DNA of 64,000 bases from Petrolisthes cinctipes. Taxonomy: Eukaryota > Arthropoda > Malacostraca > Decapoda > Porcellanidae. The position numbers were made by a program, and so were the translations under genes. Under the pieces are notes generated by a model. The model worked only from the letters and a program-made list of their open reading frames with translations, did not search any database and was not told the origin of the DNA. Below, in pieces: positions 9,516 through 24,308 of the stretch. The stretch lies in assembly GCA_033782935.1 (NCBI GenBank), contig JAWQEG010000259.1, positions 4,504,001-4,568,000 on the forward strand. The letters run 5' to 3'. Position 1 is the stretch's first letter. Each line of letters starts with the position of its first letter.

Positions 9516-12010
9516 GTGTTAGAGTATTTTCAAAATTCAGGCCCAAAACATGCTGAAAATCGATATTTTTTGTGCCCAAAGTCAATATGTGCATGTATCT
9601 TCTGTACCCGTTTATATCTCAAATTCAGGCTGAAAACACCCGAAAATTCAATATTTTGGGGTCCCAGAAGCAATCTGTACATGCCTACTCAGTGCTAGAA
9701 TATTTTCAAAATATAGGCTAAAAACATGCTAAAAATCGATCTTTTAGGTGCCAAAAAGTCGATATCTCAGATTCAGTCCCAAAACACCCGAAAATTCGAT
9801 ATTTAGGGGTCCCAGAAGCGATCTGTACATGCCTACTCCGTGTTAGAGTATTTTCAAAATACATGCTCAAAACATACTGAAAATCGATATTTTAGGTGCA
9901 CAAAAGTCGAAATGTGCATGCATCTTCAGTACCCGTTTATATCTCAAATTCATGCTCAAAACACCCGAAAATTCAATATTTTGGGGTCCCAGAAGCAATC
10001 TGTACATGCCTACTCAGTGTTAGAGTATTTTCAAAATACAGGCCCAAAACATACTGAAAATCGATATTTTATATGCCCAAAGTCAATATGTGCATGTATC
10101 TTCTGTACCCGTTTATATCTCAAATTCAGGCTCAAAACACCCGAAAATTCATTATTTTGGGGTCCCAGAAGCAATCTGTACATTCCTACACAGTGCTAGA
10201 ATATTTTCAAAATATAGGCTAAAAACATGCTAAAAATCGACATTTTTGGTGCCAAAAAATCGATATCTCAAATTCAGTCCCAAAACACCCGAAAATTCGA
10301 TATTTAGGGGTCCCAGAAGCGATCTGTACATGCCTACTCCGTGTTAGAGTATTTTCAAAATACATGCTCAAAACATACTGAAAATCGATCTTTTAGGTGC
10401 ACAAAAGTCGATATGTGCATGCATCTTCAGTACCCGTTTATATCTCAAATTCAGGCTCAAAACACCCGAAAATTCAATATTTTGGGGTCCCAGAAGCAAT
10501 CTGTACATGCCTACTCAGTGTTAGAGTATTTTCAAAATACAGGCCCAAAACATGCTGAAAATCGATATTTTAGATGCCCAAAGTCAATATGTGCATGTAT
10601 CTTCTGTACCCGTTTATATCTCAAATTCAGGCTCAAAACACCCGAAAATTCAATATTTTGGGGTCCCAGAAGCAATCTGTACATGCCTACACAGTGCTAG
10701 AATATTTTCAAAATATAAGCTAAAAACATGCTAAAAATCGACATTTTAGGTGCCAAAAAATCGATATCTCAAATTCAGTCCCAAAACACCCGAAAATTCG
10801 ATATTTAGAGGTCCCAGAAGGTATCTGTACATGCCTACTCCGTGTTAGAGTATTTTCAAAATACAGGCCAAAAACATACTGAAAATCGATCTTTTAGGTG
10901 CCCAAAAGTCGATATGTGCATGCATCTTCTGTACCCGTTTATATCTCAAATTCTGGCCCTAAACACCCGAAAATTCGATATTTTGGGGTCCCAGAAGCGA
11001 TCTGTACATGCCTACTCCTTGTTAGAGTATTTTCAAAATTCAGGCCCAAAACATGCTGAAAATCGATATTTTTGGTGCCCAAAGTCAATATGTGCATGTA
11101 TCTTCTGTACCCGTTTATATCTCAAATTCAGGCTCAAAACACCCGAAAATTCAATATTTTGGGGTCCCATAAGCAATCTGTACAGTGCTAGAATATTTTC
11201 AAAATATAGGCTAAAAACATGCTAAAAATCGATCTTTTAGGAGCCAAAAAGTCGATATCTCAAATTCAGTCCCAAAACACCCGAAAATTCGATATTTAGG
11301 GGTCCCAGAAGCGATCTGTACATGCCTACTCCGTGTTAGAGTATTTTCAAAATACATGCTCAAAACATACTGAAAATCGATCTTTTAGGTGCACAAAAGT
11401 CGATATGTGCATGCATCTTCAGTACCCGTTTATATCTCAAATTCAGGCTCAAAACACCTGAAAATTCAATATTTTGGGGTCCCAGAAGCAATCTGTACAT
11501 GCCTACTCAGTGTTAGAGTATTTTCAAAATACAGGCCCAAAACATGCTGAAAATCGATATTTTAGATGCCCAAAGTCAATATGTGCATGTATCTTCTGTA
11601 CCCGTTTATATCTCAAATTCAGGCTCAAAACACCCGAAAATTCAATATTTTGGGGTCCCAGAAGCAATCTGTACATGCCTACACAGTGCTAGAATATTTT
11701 CAAAATATAGCCTAAAAACATGCTAAAAATCGACATTTTAGGTGCCAAAAAATCGATATCTCTAATTCAGTCCCAAAACACCCGAAAATTCGATATTTAG
11801 AGGTCCCAGAAGGTATCTGTACATGCGTACTCCGTGTTAGAGTATTTTCAAAATACAGGCCAAAAACATACTGAAAATCGATCTTTTAGGTGCACAAAAG
11901 TCGATATGTGCATGCATCTTCAGTACCCGTTTATATCTCAAATTCAGGCTCAAAACACCCGAAAATTCAATATTTTGGGGTCCCAGAAGCAATCTGTACA
12001 TGCCTACTCA
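9516..12010 (+). repeat. Nested 2495-bp repeat, copy 1
   Basis: Inside the large HOR, units from about 9516 repeat at +2495 (four 501-bp trimers plus one 491-bp trimer). Shared tags include the tttttttgtgccc B' monomers near 9565 and 12060, gtacattcctac near 10180 and 12675, and tcccataagcaatc with taggagcc near 11170-11240 and 13665-13735. Edges are approximate. Confidence 0.8.
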
Positions 12011-14505
12011 GTGTTAGAGTATTTTCAAAATTCAGGCCCAAAACATGCTGAAAATCGATATTTTTTGTGCCCAAAGTCAATATGTGCATGTATCTTCTGT
12101 ACCCGTTTATATCTCAAATTCAGGCTGAAAACACCCGAAAATTCAATATTTTGGGGTCCCAGAAGCAATCTGTACATGCCTACTCAGTGCTAGAATATTT
12201 TCAAAATATAGGCTAAAAACATGCTAAAAATCGATCTTTTAGGTGCCAAAAAGTCGATATCTCAGATTCAGTCCCAAAACACCCGAAAATTCGATATTTA
12301 GGGGTCCCAGAAGCGATCTGTACATGCCTACTCCGTGTTAGAGTATTTTCAAAATACATGATCAAAACATACTGAAAATCGATCTTTTAGGTGCACAAAA
12401 GTCGAAATGTGAATGCATCTTCAGTACCCGTTTATATCTCAAATTCATGCTCAAAACACCCGAAAATTCAATATTTTGGGGTCCCAGAAGCAATCTGTAC
12501 ATGCCTACTCAGTGTTAGAGTATTTTCAAAATACAGGCCCAAAACATACTGAAAATCGATATTTTAGATGCCCAAAGTCAATATGTGCATGTATCTTCTG
12601 TACCCGTTTATATCTCAAATTCAGGCTCAAAACACCCGAAAATTCATTATTTTGGGGTCCCAGAAGCAATCTGTACATTCCTACACAGTGCTAGAATATT
12701 TTCAAAATATAGGCTAAAAACATGCTAAAAATCGAAATTTTTGGTGCCAAAAAATCGATATCTCAAATTCAGTCCCAAAACACCCGAAAATTCGATATTT
12801 AGGGGTCCCAGAAGCGATCTGTACATGCCTACTCCGTGTTAGAGTATTTTCAAAATACATGCTCAAAACATACTGAAAATCGATCTTTTAGGTGCACAAA
12901 AGTCGATATGTGCATGCATCTTCAGTACCCGTTTATATCTCAAATTCAGGCTCAAAACACCCGAAAATTCAATATTTTGGGGTCCCAGAAGCAATCTGTA
13001 CATGCCTACTCAGTGTTAGAGTATTTTCAAAATTCAGGCCCAAAACATGCTGAAAATCGATATTTTAGATGCCCAAAGTCAATATGTGCATGTATCTTCT
13101 GTACCCGTTTATATCTCAAATTCAGGCTCAAAACACCCGAAAATTCAATATTTTGGGGTCCCAGAAGCAATCTGTACATGCCTACACAGTGCTAGAATAT
13201 TTTCAAAATATAAGCTAAAAACATGCTAAAAATCGACATTTTAGGTGCCAAAAAATCGATATCTCAAATTCAGTCCCAAAACACCCGAAAATTCGATATT
13301 TAGAGGTCCCAGAAGGTATCTGTACATGCCTACTCCGTGTTAGAGTATTTTCAAAATACAGGCCAAAAACATACTGAAAATCGATCTTTTAGGTGCCCAA
13401 AAGTCGATATGTGCATGCATCTTCTGTACCCGTTTATATCTCAAATTCTGGCCCTAAACACCCGAAAATTCGATATTTTGGGGTCCCAGAAGCGATCTGT
13501 ACATGCCTACTCCGTGTTAGAGTATTTTCAAAATTCAGGCCCAAAACATGCTGAAAATCGATATTTTTGGTGCCCAAAGTCAATATGTGCATGTATCTTC
13601 TGTACCCGTTTATATCTCAAATTCAGGCTCAAAACACCCGAAAATTCAATATTTTGGGGTCCCATAAGCAATCTGTACAGTGCTAGAATATTTTCAAAAT
13701 ATAGGCTAAAAACATGCTAAAAATCGATCTTTTAGGAGCCAAAAAGTCGATATCTCAAATTCAGTCCTAAAACACCCGAAAATTCGATATTTAGGGGTCC
13801 CAGAAGCGATCTGTACATGCCTACTCCGTGTTAGAGTATTTTCAAAATACATGCTCAAAACATACTGAAAATCGATCTTTTAGGTGCACAAAAGTCGATA
13901 TGTGCATGCATCTTCAGTACCCGTTTATATCGTAAATTCAGGCTCAAAACACCCGAAAATTCAATATTTTGGGGTCCCAGAAGCAATCTGTACATGCCTA
14001 CTCAGTGTTAGAGTATTTTCAAAATACAGGCCCAAAACATGCTGAAAATCGATATTTTAGATGCCCAAAGTCAATATGTGCATGTATCTTCTGTACCCGT
14101 TTATATCTCAAATTCAGGCTCAAAACACCCGAAAATTCAATATTTTGGGCTCCCAGAAGCAATCTGTACATGCCTACACAGTGCTAGAATATTTTCAAAA
14201 TATAGGCTAAAAACATGGTAAAAATCGACATTTTAGGTGCCAAAAAATCGATATCTCAAATTCAGTCCCAAAACACCCGAAAATTCGATATTTAGAGGTC
14301 CCAGAAGGTATCTGTACATGCCTACTCCGTGTTAGAGTATTTTCAAAATACAGGCCAAAAACATACTGAAAATCGATCTTTTAGGTGCACAAAAGTCGAT
14401 AAGTGCATGCATCTTCAGTACTCGTTTATATCTCAAATTCAGGCTCAAAACACCCGAAAATTCAATATTTTGGGGTCCCAGAAGCAATCTGTACATGCCT
14501 ACTCA
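12011..14505 (+). repeat. Nested 2495-bp repeat, copy 2
   Basis: Second copy of the nested block. It differs at scattered bases, for example gtgaatgcatc near 12410 and tatcgtaaattc near 13929. The same nesting occurs in the second large copy, lengthened there by the extra 501-bp trimer. Edges are approximate because both flanks are also satellite. Confidence 0.8.
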
Positions 14506-15320
14506 GTGTTAGAGTATTTTCAAAATACAGGCCCAAAACATGCTGAAAATCGATATTTTTGGTGCCCAAAGTCAATATGTGCATGTATCTTCTGTACCCG
14601 TTTATATCTCAAATTCAGGCTCAAAACACAAGAAAATTCAATATTTTGGGGTCCCAGAAGTAATCTGTACATGCCTACACAGTGCTAGAATATTTTCAAA
14701 ATATAGGCTAAAAACATGCTGAAAATCGATATTTTAGGTGCCAAAAAATCGATATCTCAAATTCAGTCCCAAAACACCGGAAAATTCGATATTTAGAGGT
14801 CCCAGAAGCGATCTGTACATGCCTACTCCGTGTTAGAGTATTTTCAAAATACAGGCCAAAAACATACTGAAAATCGATCTTTTAGGTGCCCAAAAGTCGA
14901 TATGTGCATGCATCTTCTGTACCCGTTTATATCTCAAATTCTGGCCCTAAACACCCGAAAATTCGATATTTTGGGGTCCCAGAAGCGATCTGTACATGCC
15001 TACTCCGTGTTAGAGTATTTTCAAAATTCAGGCCCAAAACATGCTGAAAATCGATATTTTTGGTGCCCAAAGTCAATATGTGCATGTATCTTCTGTACCC
15101 GTTTATATCTCAAATTCAGGCTCAAAACACCCGAAAATTCAATATTTTGGGGTCCCAGAAGCAATATGTACAGTGCTAGAATATTTTCAAAATATAGGCT
15201 AAAAACATGCTAAAAATCGATCTTTTAGGTGCCAAATAGTCGATATCTCAAATTCAGTCCCAAAACACCCGAAAATTCGATATTTAGGGGTCCCAGAAGC
15301 GATCTGTACATGCCTACTCC

Positions 15321-18300
15321 GTGTTAGAGTATTTTCAAAATACATGCTCAAAACATACTGAAAATCGATCTTTTAGGTGCACAAAAGTCGATATGTGCAT
15401 GCATCTTCAGTACCCGTTTATATCTCAAATTCAGGCTCAAAACACCCGAAAATTCAATATTTTGGGGTCCCACAAGCAATCTGTACATGCCTACTCAGTG
15501 TTAGAGTATTTTCAAAATACAGGCCCAAAACATGCTGAAAATCGATATTTTAGATGCCCAAAGTCAATATGTGCATGTATCTTCTGTACCCGTTTATATC
15601 TCAAATTCAGGCTCAAAACACCCGAAAATTCAATATTTTGGGGTCCCAGAAGCAATCTGTACATGCCTACACAGTGCTAGAATATTTTCAAAATATAGGC
15701 TAAAAACATGCTGAAAATCGATATTTTAGGTGCCAAAAAATCGATATCTCAAATTCAGTCCCAAAACACCCGAAAATTCGATATTTAGAGGTCCCAGAAG
15801 GTATCTGTACATGCCTACTCCGTGTTAGAGTATTTTCAAAATACAGGCCAAAAACATACTGAAAATCGATCTTTTAGGTGCCCAAAAGTCGATATGTGCA
15901 TGCATCTTCTGTACCCGTTTATATCTCAAATTAAGGCCCTAAACACCCGAAAATTCGATATTTTGGGGTCCCAGAAGCGATCTGTACATGCCTACTCCGT
16001 GTTAGAGTATTTTCAAAATTCAGGCCCAAAACATGCTGAAAATCGATATTTTTTGTGCCCAAAGTCAATATGTGCATGTATCTTCTGTACCCGTTTATAT
16101 CTCAAATTCAGGCTGAAAACACCCGAAAATTCAATATTTTGGGGTCCCAGAAGCAATCTGTACATGCCTACTCAGTGCTAGAATATTTTCAAAATATAGG
16201 CTAAAAACATGCTAAAAATCGATCTTTTAGGTGCCAAAAAGTCGATATCTCAGATTCAGTCCCAAAACACCCGAAAATTCGATATTTAGGGGTCCCAGAA
16301 GCGATCTGTACATGCCTACTCCGTGTTAGAGTATTTTCAAAATACATGCTCAAAACATACTGAAAATCGATCTTTTAGGTGCACAAAAGTCGAAATGTGC
16401 ATGCATCTTCAGTACCCGTTTATATCTCAAATTCATGCTCAAAACACCCGAAAATTCAATATTTTGGGGTCCCAGAAGCAATCTGTACATGCCTACTCAG
16501 TGTTAGAGTATTTTCAAAATACAGGCCCAAAACATACTGAAAATCGATATTTTAGATGCCCAAAGTCAATATGTGCATGTATCTTCTGTACCCGTTTATA
16601 TCTCAAATTCAGGCTCAAAACACCCGAAAATTCATTATTTTGGGGTCCCAGAAGCAATCTGTACATTCCTACACAGTGCTAGAATATTTTCAAAATATAG
16701 GCTAAAAACATGCTAAAAATCGACATTTTTGGTGCCAAAAAATCGATATCTCAAATTCAGTCCCAAAACACCCGAAAATTCGATATTTAGGGGTCCCAGA
16801 AGCGATCTGTACATGCCTACTCCGTGTTAGAGTATTTTCAAAATACATGCTCAAAACATACTGAAAATCGATCTTTTAGGTGCACAAAAGTCGATATGTG
16901 CATGCATCTTCAGTACCCGTTTATATCTCAAATTCAGGCTCAAAACACCCGAAAATTCAATATCTTGGGGTCCCAGAAGCAATCTGTACATGCCTACTCA
17001 GTGTTAGAGTATTTTCAAAATACAGGCCCAAAACATGCTGAAAATCGATATTTTAGATGCCCAAAGTCAATATGTGCATGTATCTTCTGTACCCGTTTAT
17101 ATCTCAAATTCAGGCTCAAAACACCCGAAAATTCAATATTTTGGGGTCCCAGAAGCAATCTGTACATGCCTACACAGTGCTAGAATATTTTCAAAATATA
17201 GGCTAAAAACATGCTAAAAATCGACATTTTTGGTGCCAAAAAATCGATATCTCAAATTCAGTCCCAAAACACCCGAAAATTCGATATTTAGGGGTCCCAG
17301 AAGCGATCTGTACATGCCTACTCCGTGTTAGAGTATTTTCAAAATACATGCTCAAAACATACTGAAAATCGATCTTTTAGGTGCACAAAAGTCGATATGT
17401 GCATGCATCTTCAGTACCCGTTTATATCTCAAATTCAGGCTCAAAACACCCGAAAATTCAATATTTTGGGGTCCCAGAAGCAATCTGTACATGCCTACTC
17501 AGTGTTAGAGTATTTTCAAAATACAGGCCCAAAACATGCTGAAAATCGATATTTTAGATGCCCAAAGTCAATATGTGCATGTATCTTCTGTACCCGTTTA
17601 TATCTCAAATTCAGGCTCAAAACACCCGAAAATTCAATATTTTGGGGTCCCAGAAGCAATCTGTACATGCCTACACAGTGCTAGAATATTTTCAAAATAT
17701 AAGCTAAAAACATGCTAAAAATCGACATTTTAGGTGCCAAAAAATCGATATCTCAAATTCAGTCCCAAAACACCCGAAAATTCGATATTTAGAGGTCCCA
17801 GAAGGTATCTGTACATGCCTACTCCGTGTTAGAGTATTTTCAAAATACAGGCCAAAAACATACTGAAAATCGATCTTTTAGGTGCCCAAAAGTCGATATG
17901 TGCATGCATCTTCTGTACCCGTTTATATCTCAAATTCTGGCCCTAAACACCCGAAAATTCGATATTTTGGGGTCCCAGAAGCGATCTGTACATGCCTACT
18001 CCTTGTTAGAGTATTTTCAAAATTCAGGCCCAAAACATGCTGAAAATCGATATTTTTGGTGCCCAAAGTCAATATGTGCATGTATCTTCTGTACCCGTTT
18101 ATATCTCAAATTCAGGCTCAAAACACCCGAAAATTCAATATTTTGGGGTCCCATAAGCAATCTGTACAGTGCTAGAATATTTTCAAAATATAGGCTAAAA
18201 ACATGCTAAAAATCGATCTTTTAGGAGCCAAAAAGTCGATATCTCAAATTCAGTCCCAAAACACCCGAAAATTCGATATTTAGGGGTCCCAGAAGCGATC

Positions 18301-21300
18301 TGTACATGCCTACTCCGTGTTAGAGTATTTTCAAAATACATGCTCAAAACATACTGAAAATCGATCTTTTAGGTGCACAAAAGTCGATATGTGCATGCAT
18401 CTTCAGTACCCGTTTATATCTCAAATTCAGGCTCAAAACACCTGAAAATTCAATATTTTGGGGTCCCAGAAGCAATCTGTACATGCCTACTCAGTGTTAG
18501 AGTATTTTCAAAATACAGGCCCAAAACATGCTGAAAATCGATATTTTAGATGCCCAAAGTCAATATGTGCATGTATCTTCTGTACCCGTTTATATCTCAA
18601 ATTCAGGCTCAAAACACCCGAAAATTCAATATTTTGGGGTCCCAGAAGCAATCTGTACATGCCTACACAGTGCTAGAATATTTTCAAAATATAGCCTAAA
18701 AACATGCTAAAAATCGACATTTTAGGTGCCAAAAAATCGATATCTCTAATTCAGTCCCAAAACACCCGAAAATTCGATATTTAGAGGTCCCAGAAGGTAT
18801 CTGTACATGCGTACTCCGTGTTAGAGTATTTTCAAAATACAGGCCAAAAACATACTGAAAATCGATCTTTTAGGTGCACAAAAGTCGATATGTGCATGCA
18901 TCTTCAGTACCCGTTTATATCTCAAATTCAGGCTCAAAACACCCGAAAATTCAATATTTTGGGGTCCCAGAAGCAATCTGTACATGCCTACTCAGTGTTA
19001 GAGTATTTTCAAAATTCAGGCCCAAAACATGCTGAAAATCGATATTTTTTGTGCCCAAAGTCAATATGTGCATGTATCTTCTGTACCCGTTTATATCTCA
19101 AATTCAGGCTGAAAACACCCGAAAATTCAATATTTTGGGGTCCCAGAAGCAATCTGTACATGCCTACTCAGTGCTAGAATATTTTCAAAATATAGGCTAA
19201 AAACATGCTAAAAATCGATCTTTTAGGTGCCAAAAAGTCGATATCTCAGATTCAGTCCCAAAACACCCGAAAATTCGATATTTAGGGGTCCCAGAAGCGA
19301 TCTGTACATGCCTACTCCGTGTTAGAGTATTTTCAAAATACATGATCAAAACATACTGAAAATCGATCTTTTAGGTGCACAAAAGTCGAAATGTGCATGC
19401 ATCTTCAGTACCCGTTTATATCTCAAATTCATGCTCAAAACACCCGAAAATTCAATATTTTGGGGTCCCAGAAGCAATCTGTACATGCCTACTCAGTGTT
19501 AGAGTATTTTCAAAATACAGGCCCAAAACATACTGAAAATCGATATTTTAGATGCCCAAAGTCAATATGTGCATGTATCTTCTGTACCCGTTTATATCTC
19601 AAATTCAGGCTCAAAACACCCGAAAATTCATTATTTTGGGGTCCCAGAAGCAATCTGTACATTCCTACACAGTGCTAGAATATTTTCAAAATATAGGCTA
19701 AAAACATGCTAAAAATAGACATTTTTGGTGCCAAAAAATCGATATCTCAAATTCAGTCCCAAAACACCCGAAAATTCGATATTTAGGGGTCCCAGAAGCG
19801 ATCTGTACATGCCTACTCCGTGTTAGAGTATTTTCAAAATACATGCTCAAAACATACTGAAAATCGATCTTTTAGGTGCACAAAAGTCGATATGTGCATG
19901 CATCTTCAGTACCCGTTTATATCTCAAATTCAGGCTCAAAACACCCGAAAATTCAATATTTTGGGGTCCCAGAAGCAATCTGTACATGCCTACTCAGTGT
20001 TAGAGTATTTTCAAAATTCAGGCCCAAAACATGCTGAAAATCGATATTTTAGATGCCCAAAGTCAATATGTGCATGTATCTTCTGTACCCGTTTATATCT
20101 CAAATTCAGGCTCAAAACACCCGAAAATTCAATATTTTGGGGTCCCAGAAGCAATCTGTACATGCCTACACAGTGCTAGAATATTTTCAAAATATAAGCT
20201 AAAAACATGCTAAAAATCGACATTTTAGGTGCCAAAAAATCGATATCTCAAATTCAGTCCCAAAACAACCGAAAATTCGATATTTAGAGGTCCCAGAAGG
20301 TATCTGTACATGCCTACTCCGTGTTAGAGTATTTTCAAAATACAGGCCAAAAACATACTGAAAATCGATCTTTTAGGTGCCCAAAAGTCGATATGTGCAT
20401 GCATCTTCTGTACCCGTTTATATCTCAAATTCTGGCCCTAAACACCCGAAAATTCGATATTTTGGGGTCCCAGAAGCGATCTGTACATGCCTACTCCGTG
20501 TTAGAGTATTTTCAAAATTCAGGCCCAAAACATGCTGAAAATCGATATTTTTGGTGCCCAAAGTCAATATGTGCATGTATCTTCTGTACCCGTTTATATC
20601 TCAAATTCAGGCTCAAAACACCCGAAAATTCAATATTTTGGGGTCCCATAAGCAATCTGTACAGTGCTAGAATATTTTCAAAATATAGGCTAAAAACATG
20701 CTAAAAATCGATCTTTTAGGAGCCAAAAAGTCGATATCTCAAATTCAGTCCTAAAACACCCGAAAATTCGATATTTAGGGGTCCCAGAAGCGATCTGTAC
20801 ATGCCTACTCCGTGTTAGAGTATTTTCAAAATACATGCTCAAAACATACTGAAAATCGATCTTTTAGGTGCACAAAAGTCGATATGTGCATGCATCTTCA
20901 GTACCCGTTTATATCGTAAATTCAGGCTCAAAACACCCGAAAATTCAATATTTTGGGGTCCCAGAAGCAATCTGTACATGCCTACTCAGTGTTAGAGTAT
21001 TTTCAAAATACAGGCCCAAAACATGCTGAAAATCGATATTTTAGATGCCCAAAGTCAATATGTGCATGTATCTTCTGTACCCGTTTATATCTCAAATTCA
21101 GGCTCAAAACACCCGAAAATTCAATATTTTGGGGTCCCAGAAGCAATCTGTACATGCCTACACAGTGCTAGAATATTTTCAAAATATAGGCTAAAAACAT
21201 GGTAAAAATCGACATTTTAGGTGCCAAAAAATCGATATCTCAAATTCAGTCCCAAAACACCCGAAAATTCGATATTTAGAGGTCCCAGAAGGTATCTGTA

Positions 21301-22304
21301 CATGCCTACTCCGTGTTAGAGTATTTTCAAAATACAGGCCAAAAACATACTGAAAATCGATCTTTTAGGTGCACAAAAGTCGATAAGTGCATGCATCTTC
21401 AGTACCCGTTTATATCTCAAATTCAGGCTCAAAACACCCGAAAATTCAATATTTTGGGGTCCCAGAAGCAATCTGTACATGCCTACTCAGTGTTAGAGTA
21501 TTTTCAAAATACAGGCCCAAAACATGCTGAAAATCGATATTTTAGATGCCCAAAGTCAATATGTGCATGTATCTTCTGTACCCGTTTATATCTCAAATTC
21601 AGGCTCAAAACACAAGAAAATTCAATATTTTGGGGTCCCAGAAGCAATCTGTACATGCCTACACAGTGCTAGAATATTTTCAAAATATAGGCTAAAAACA
21701 TGCTGAAAATCGATATTTTAGGTGCCAAAAAATCGATATCTCAAATTCAGTCCCAAAACACCGGAAAATTCGATATTTAGAGGTCCCAGAAGGTATCTGT
21801 ACATGCCTACTCCGTGTTAGAGTATTTTCAAAATACAGGCCAAAAACATACTGAAAATCGATCTTTTAGGTGCCCAAAAGTCGATATGTGCATGCATCTT
21901 CTGTACCCGTTTATATCTCAAATTCTGGCCCTAAACACCCGAAAATTCGATATTTTGGGGTCCCAGAAGCGATCTGTACATGCCTACTCCGTGTTAGAGT
22001 ATTTTCAAAATTCAGGCCCAAAACATGCTGAAAATCGATATTTTTGGTGCCCAAAGTCAATATGTGCATGTATCTTCTGTACCCGTTTATATCTCAAATT
22101 CAGGCTCAAAACACCCGAAAATTCAATATTTTGGGGTCCCAGAAGCAATATGTACAGTGCTAGAATATTTTCAAAATATAGGCTAAAAACATGCTAAAAA
22201 TCGATCTTTTAGGTGCCAAATAGTCGATATCTCAAATTCAGTCCCAAAACACCCGAAAATTCGATATTTAGGGGTCCCAGAAGCGATCTGTACATGCCTA
22301 CTCC
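15321..22304 (+). repeat. Large HOR, copy 2 (6984 bp, 14 trimers)
   Basis: Follows copy 1 unit for unit up to 16824, then gains one extra 501-bp A-B-C trimer (16824-17324 beside a near-identical 17325-17825). It then resumes the same order with a constant offset of 6984. It is therefore copy 1 plus one trimer, or copy 1 is this form minus one. Confidence 0.92.
16824..17825 (+). repeat. Local tandem duplication of one 501-bp trimer
   Basis: Two adjacent A-B-C trimers, 16824-17324 and 17325-17825, are almost identical, whereas the corresponding place in the first large copy (10341) has only one. The first carries aatatcttgggg, the second aatattttgggg. The C of the first trimer also has gacatttttggtgcc, as in the C preceding it. 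This is a single-unit gain. Confidence 0.88.
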
Positions 22305-24308
22305 GTGTTAGAGTATTTTCAAAATACATGCTCAAAACATACTGAAAATCGATCTTTTAGGTGCACAAAAGTCGATATGTGCATGCATCTTCAGTACCCG
22401 TTTATATCTCAAATTCAGGCTCAAAACACCCGAAAATTCAATATTTTGGGGTCCCACAAGCAATCTGTACATGCCTACTCAGTGTTAGAGTATTTTCAAA
22501 ATACAGGCCCAAAACATGCTGAAAATCGATATTTTAGATGCCCAAAGTCAATATGTGCATGTATCTTCTGTACCCGTTTATATCTCAAATTCAGGCTCAA
22601 AACACCCGAAAATTCAATATTTTGGGGTCCCAGAAGCAATCTGTACATGCCTACACAGTGCTAGAATATTTTCAATATATAGGCTAAAAACATGCTGAAA
22701 ATCGATATTTTAGGTGCCAAAAAATCGATATCTCAAATTCAGTCCCAAAACACCCGAAAATTCGATATTTAGAGGTCCCAGAAGGTATCTGTACATGCCT
22801 ACTCCGTGTTAGAGTATTTTCAAAATACAGGCCAAAAACATACTGAAAATCGATCTTTTAGGTGCCCAAAAGTCGATATGTGCATGCATCTTCTGTACCC
22901 GTTTATATCTCAAATTAAGGCCCTAAACACCCGAAAATTCGATATTTTGGGGTCCCAGAAGCGATCTGTACATGCCTACTCCGTGTTAGAGTATTTTCAA
23001 AATTCAGGCCCAAAACATGCTGAAAATCGATATTTTTTGTGCCCAAAGTCAATATGTGCATGTATCTTCTGTACCCGTTTATATCTCAAATTCAGGCTGA
23101 AAACACCCGAAAATTCAATACTTTGGGGTCCCAGAAGCAATCTGTACATGCCTACTCAGTGCTAGAATATTTTCAAAATATAGGCTAAAAACATGCTAAA
23201 AATCGATCTTTTAGGTGCCAAAAAGTCGATATCTCAGATTCAGTCCCAAAACACCCGAAAATTCGATATTTAGGGGTCCCAGAAGCGATCTGTACATGCC
23301 TACTCCGTGTTAGAGTATTTTCAAAATACATGCTCAAAACATACTGAAAATCGATCTTTTAGGTGCACAAAAGTCGAAATGTGCATGCATCTTCAGTACC
23401 CGTTTATATCTCAAATTCATGCTCAAAACACCCGAAAATTCAATATTTTGGGGTCCCAGAAGCAATCTGTACATGCCTACTCAGTGTTAGAGTATTTTCA
23501 AAATACAGGCCCAAAACATACTGAAAATCGATATTTTAGATGCCCAAAGTCAATATGTGCATGTATCTTCTGTACCCGTTTATATCTCAAATTCAGGCTC
23601 AAAACACCCGAAAATTCATTATTTTGGGGTCCCAGAAGCAATCTGTACATTCCTACACAGTGCTAGAATATTTTCAAAATATAGGCTAAAAACATGCTAA
23701 AAATCGACATTTTTGGTGCCAAAAAATCGATATCTCAAATTCAGTCCCAAAACACCCGAAAATTCGATATTTAGGGGTCCCAGAAGCGATCTGTACATGC
23801 CTACTCCGTGTTAGAGTATTTTCAAAATACATGCTCAAAACATACTGAAAATCGATCTTTTAGGTGCACAAAAGTCGATATGTGCATGCATCTTCAGTAC
23901 CCGTTTATATCTCAAATTCAGGCTCAAAACACCCGAAAATTCAATATCTTGGGGTCCCAGAAGCAATCTGTACATGCCTACTCAGTGTTAGAGTATTTTC
24001 AAAATACAGGCCCAAAACATGCTGAAAATCGATATTTTAGATGCCCAAAGTCAATATGTGCATGTATCTTCTGTACCCGTTTATATCTCAAATTCAGGCT
24101 CAAAACACCCGAAAATTCAATATTTTGGGGTCCCAGAAGCAATCTGTACATGCCTACACAGTGCTAGAATATTTTCAAAATATAGGCTAAAAACATGCTA
24201 AAAATCGACATTTTAGGTGCCAAAAAATCGATATCTCAAATTCAGTCCCAAAACACCCGAAAATTCGATATTTTAAGGTCCCAGAAGGTATCTGTACATG
24301 CCTACTCC
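22305..24308 (+). repeat. Large HOR, partial copy 3
   Basis: Four trimers (22305, 22806, 23307, 23808) match 15321-17324 at offset 6984, including the aaattaaggccct and gtacattcctac tags and the unusual aatatcttggggtcc near 16961 and 23944. After about 24260 the match to copy 2 stops: the next unit is A'-B'-C, where copy 2 has A-B-C. Confidence 0.9.

Larger units (their letters stand above)
8838..15320 (+). repeat. Large HOR, copy 1 (6483 bp, 13 trimers)
   Basis: Thirteen consecutive trimers, ten of 501 bp and three of 491 bp (at 10842, 13337 and 14830). Tags such as tcccacaagcaatc near 8990, aaattaaggccct near 9450, tttttttgtgccc near 9565 and gtacattcctac near 10180 recur in order in the next copy. 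Confidence 0.92.
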
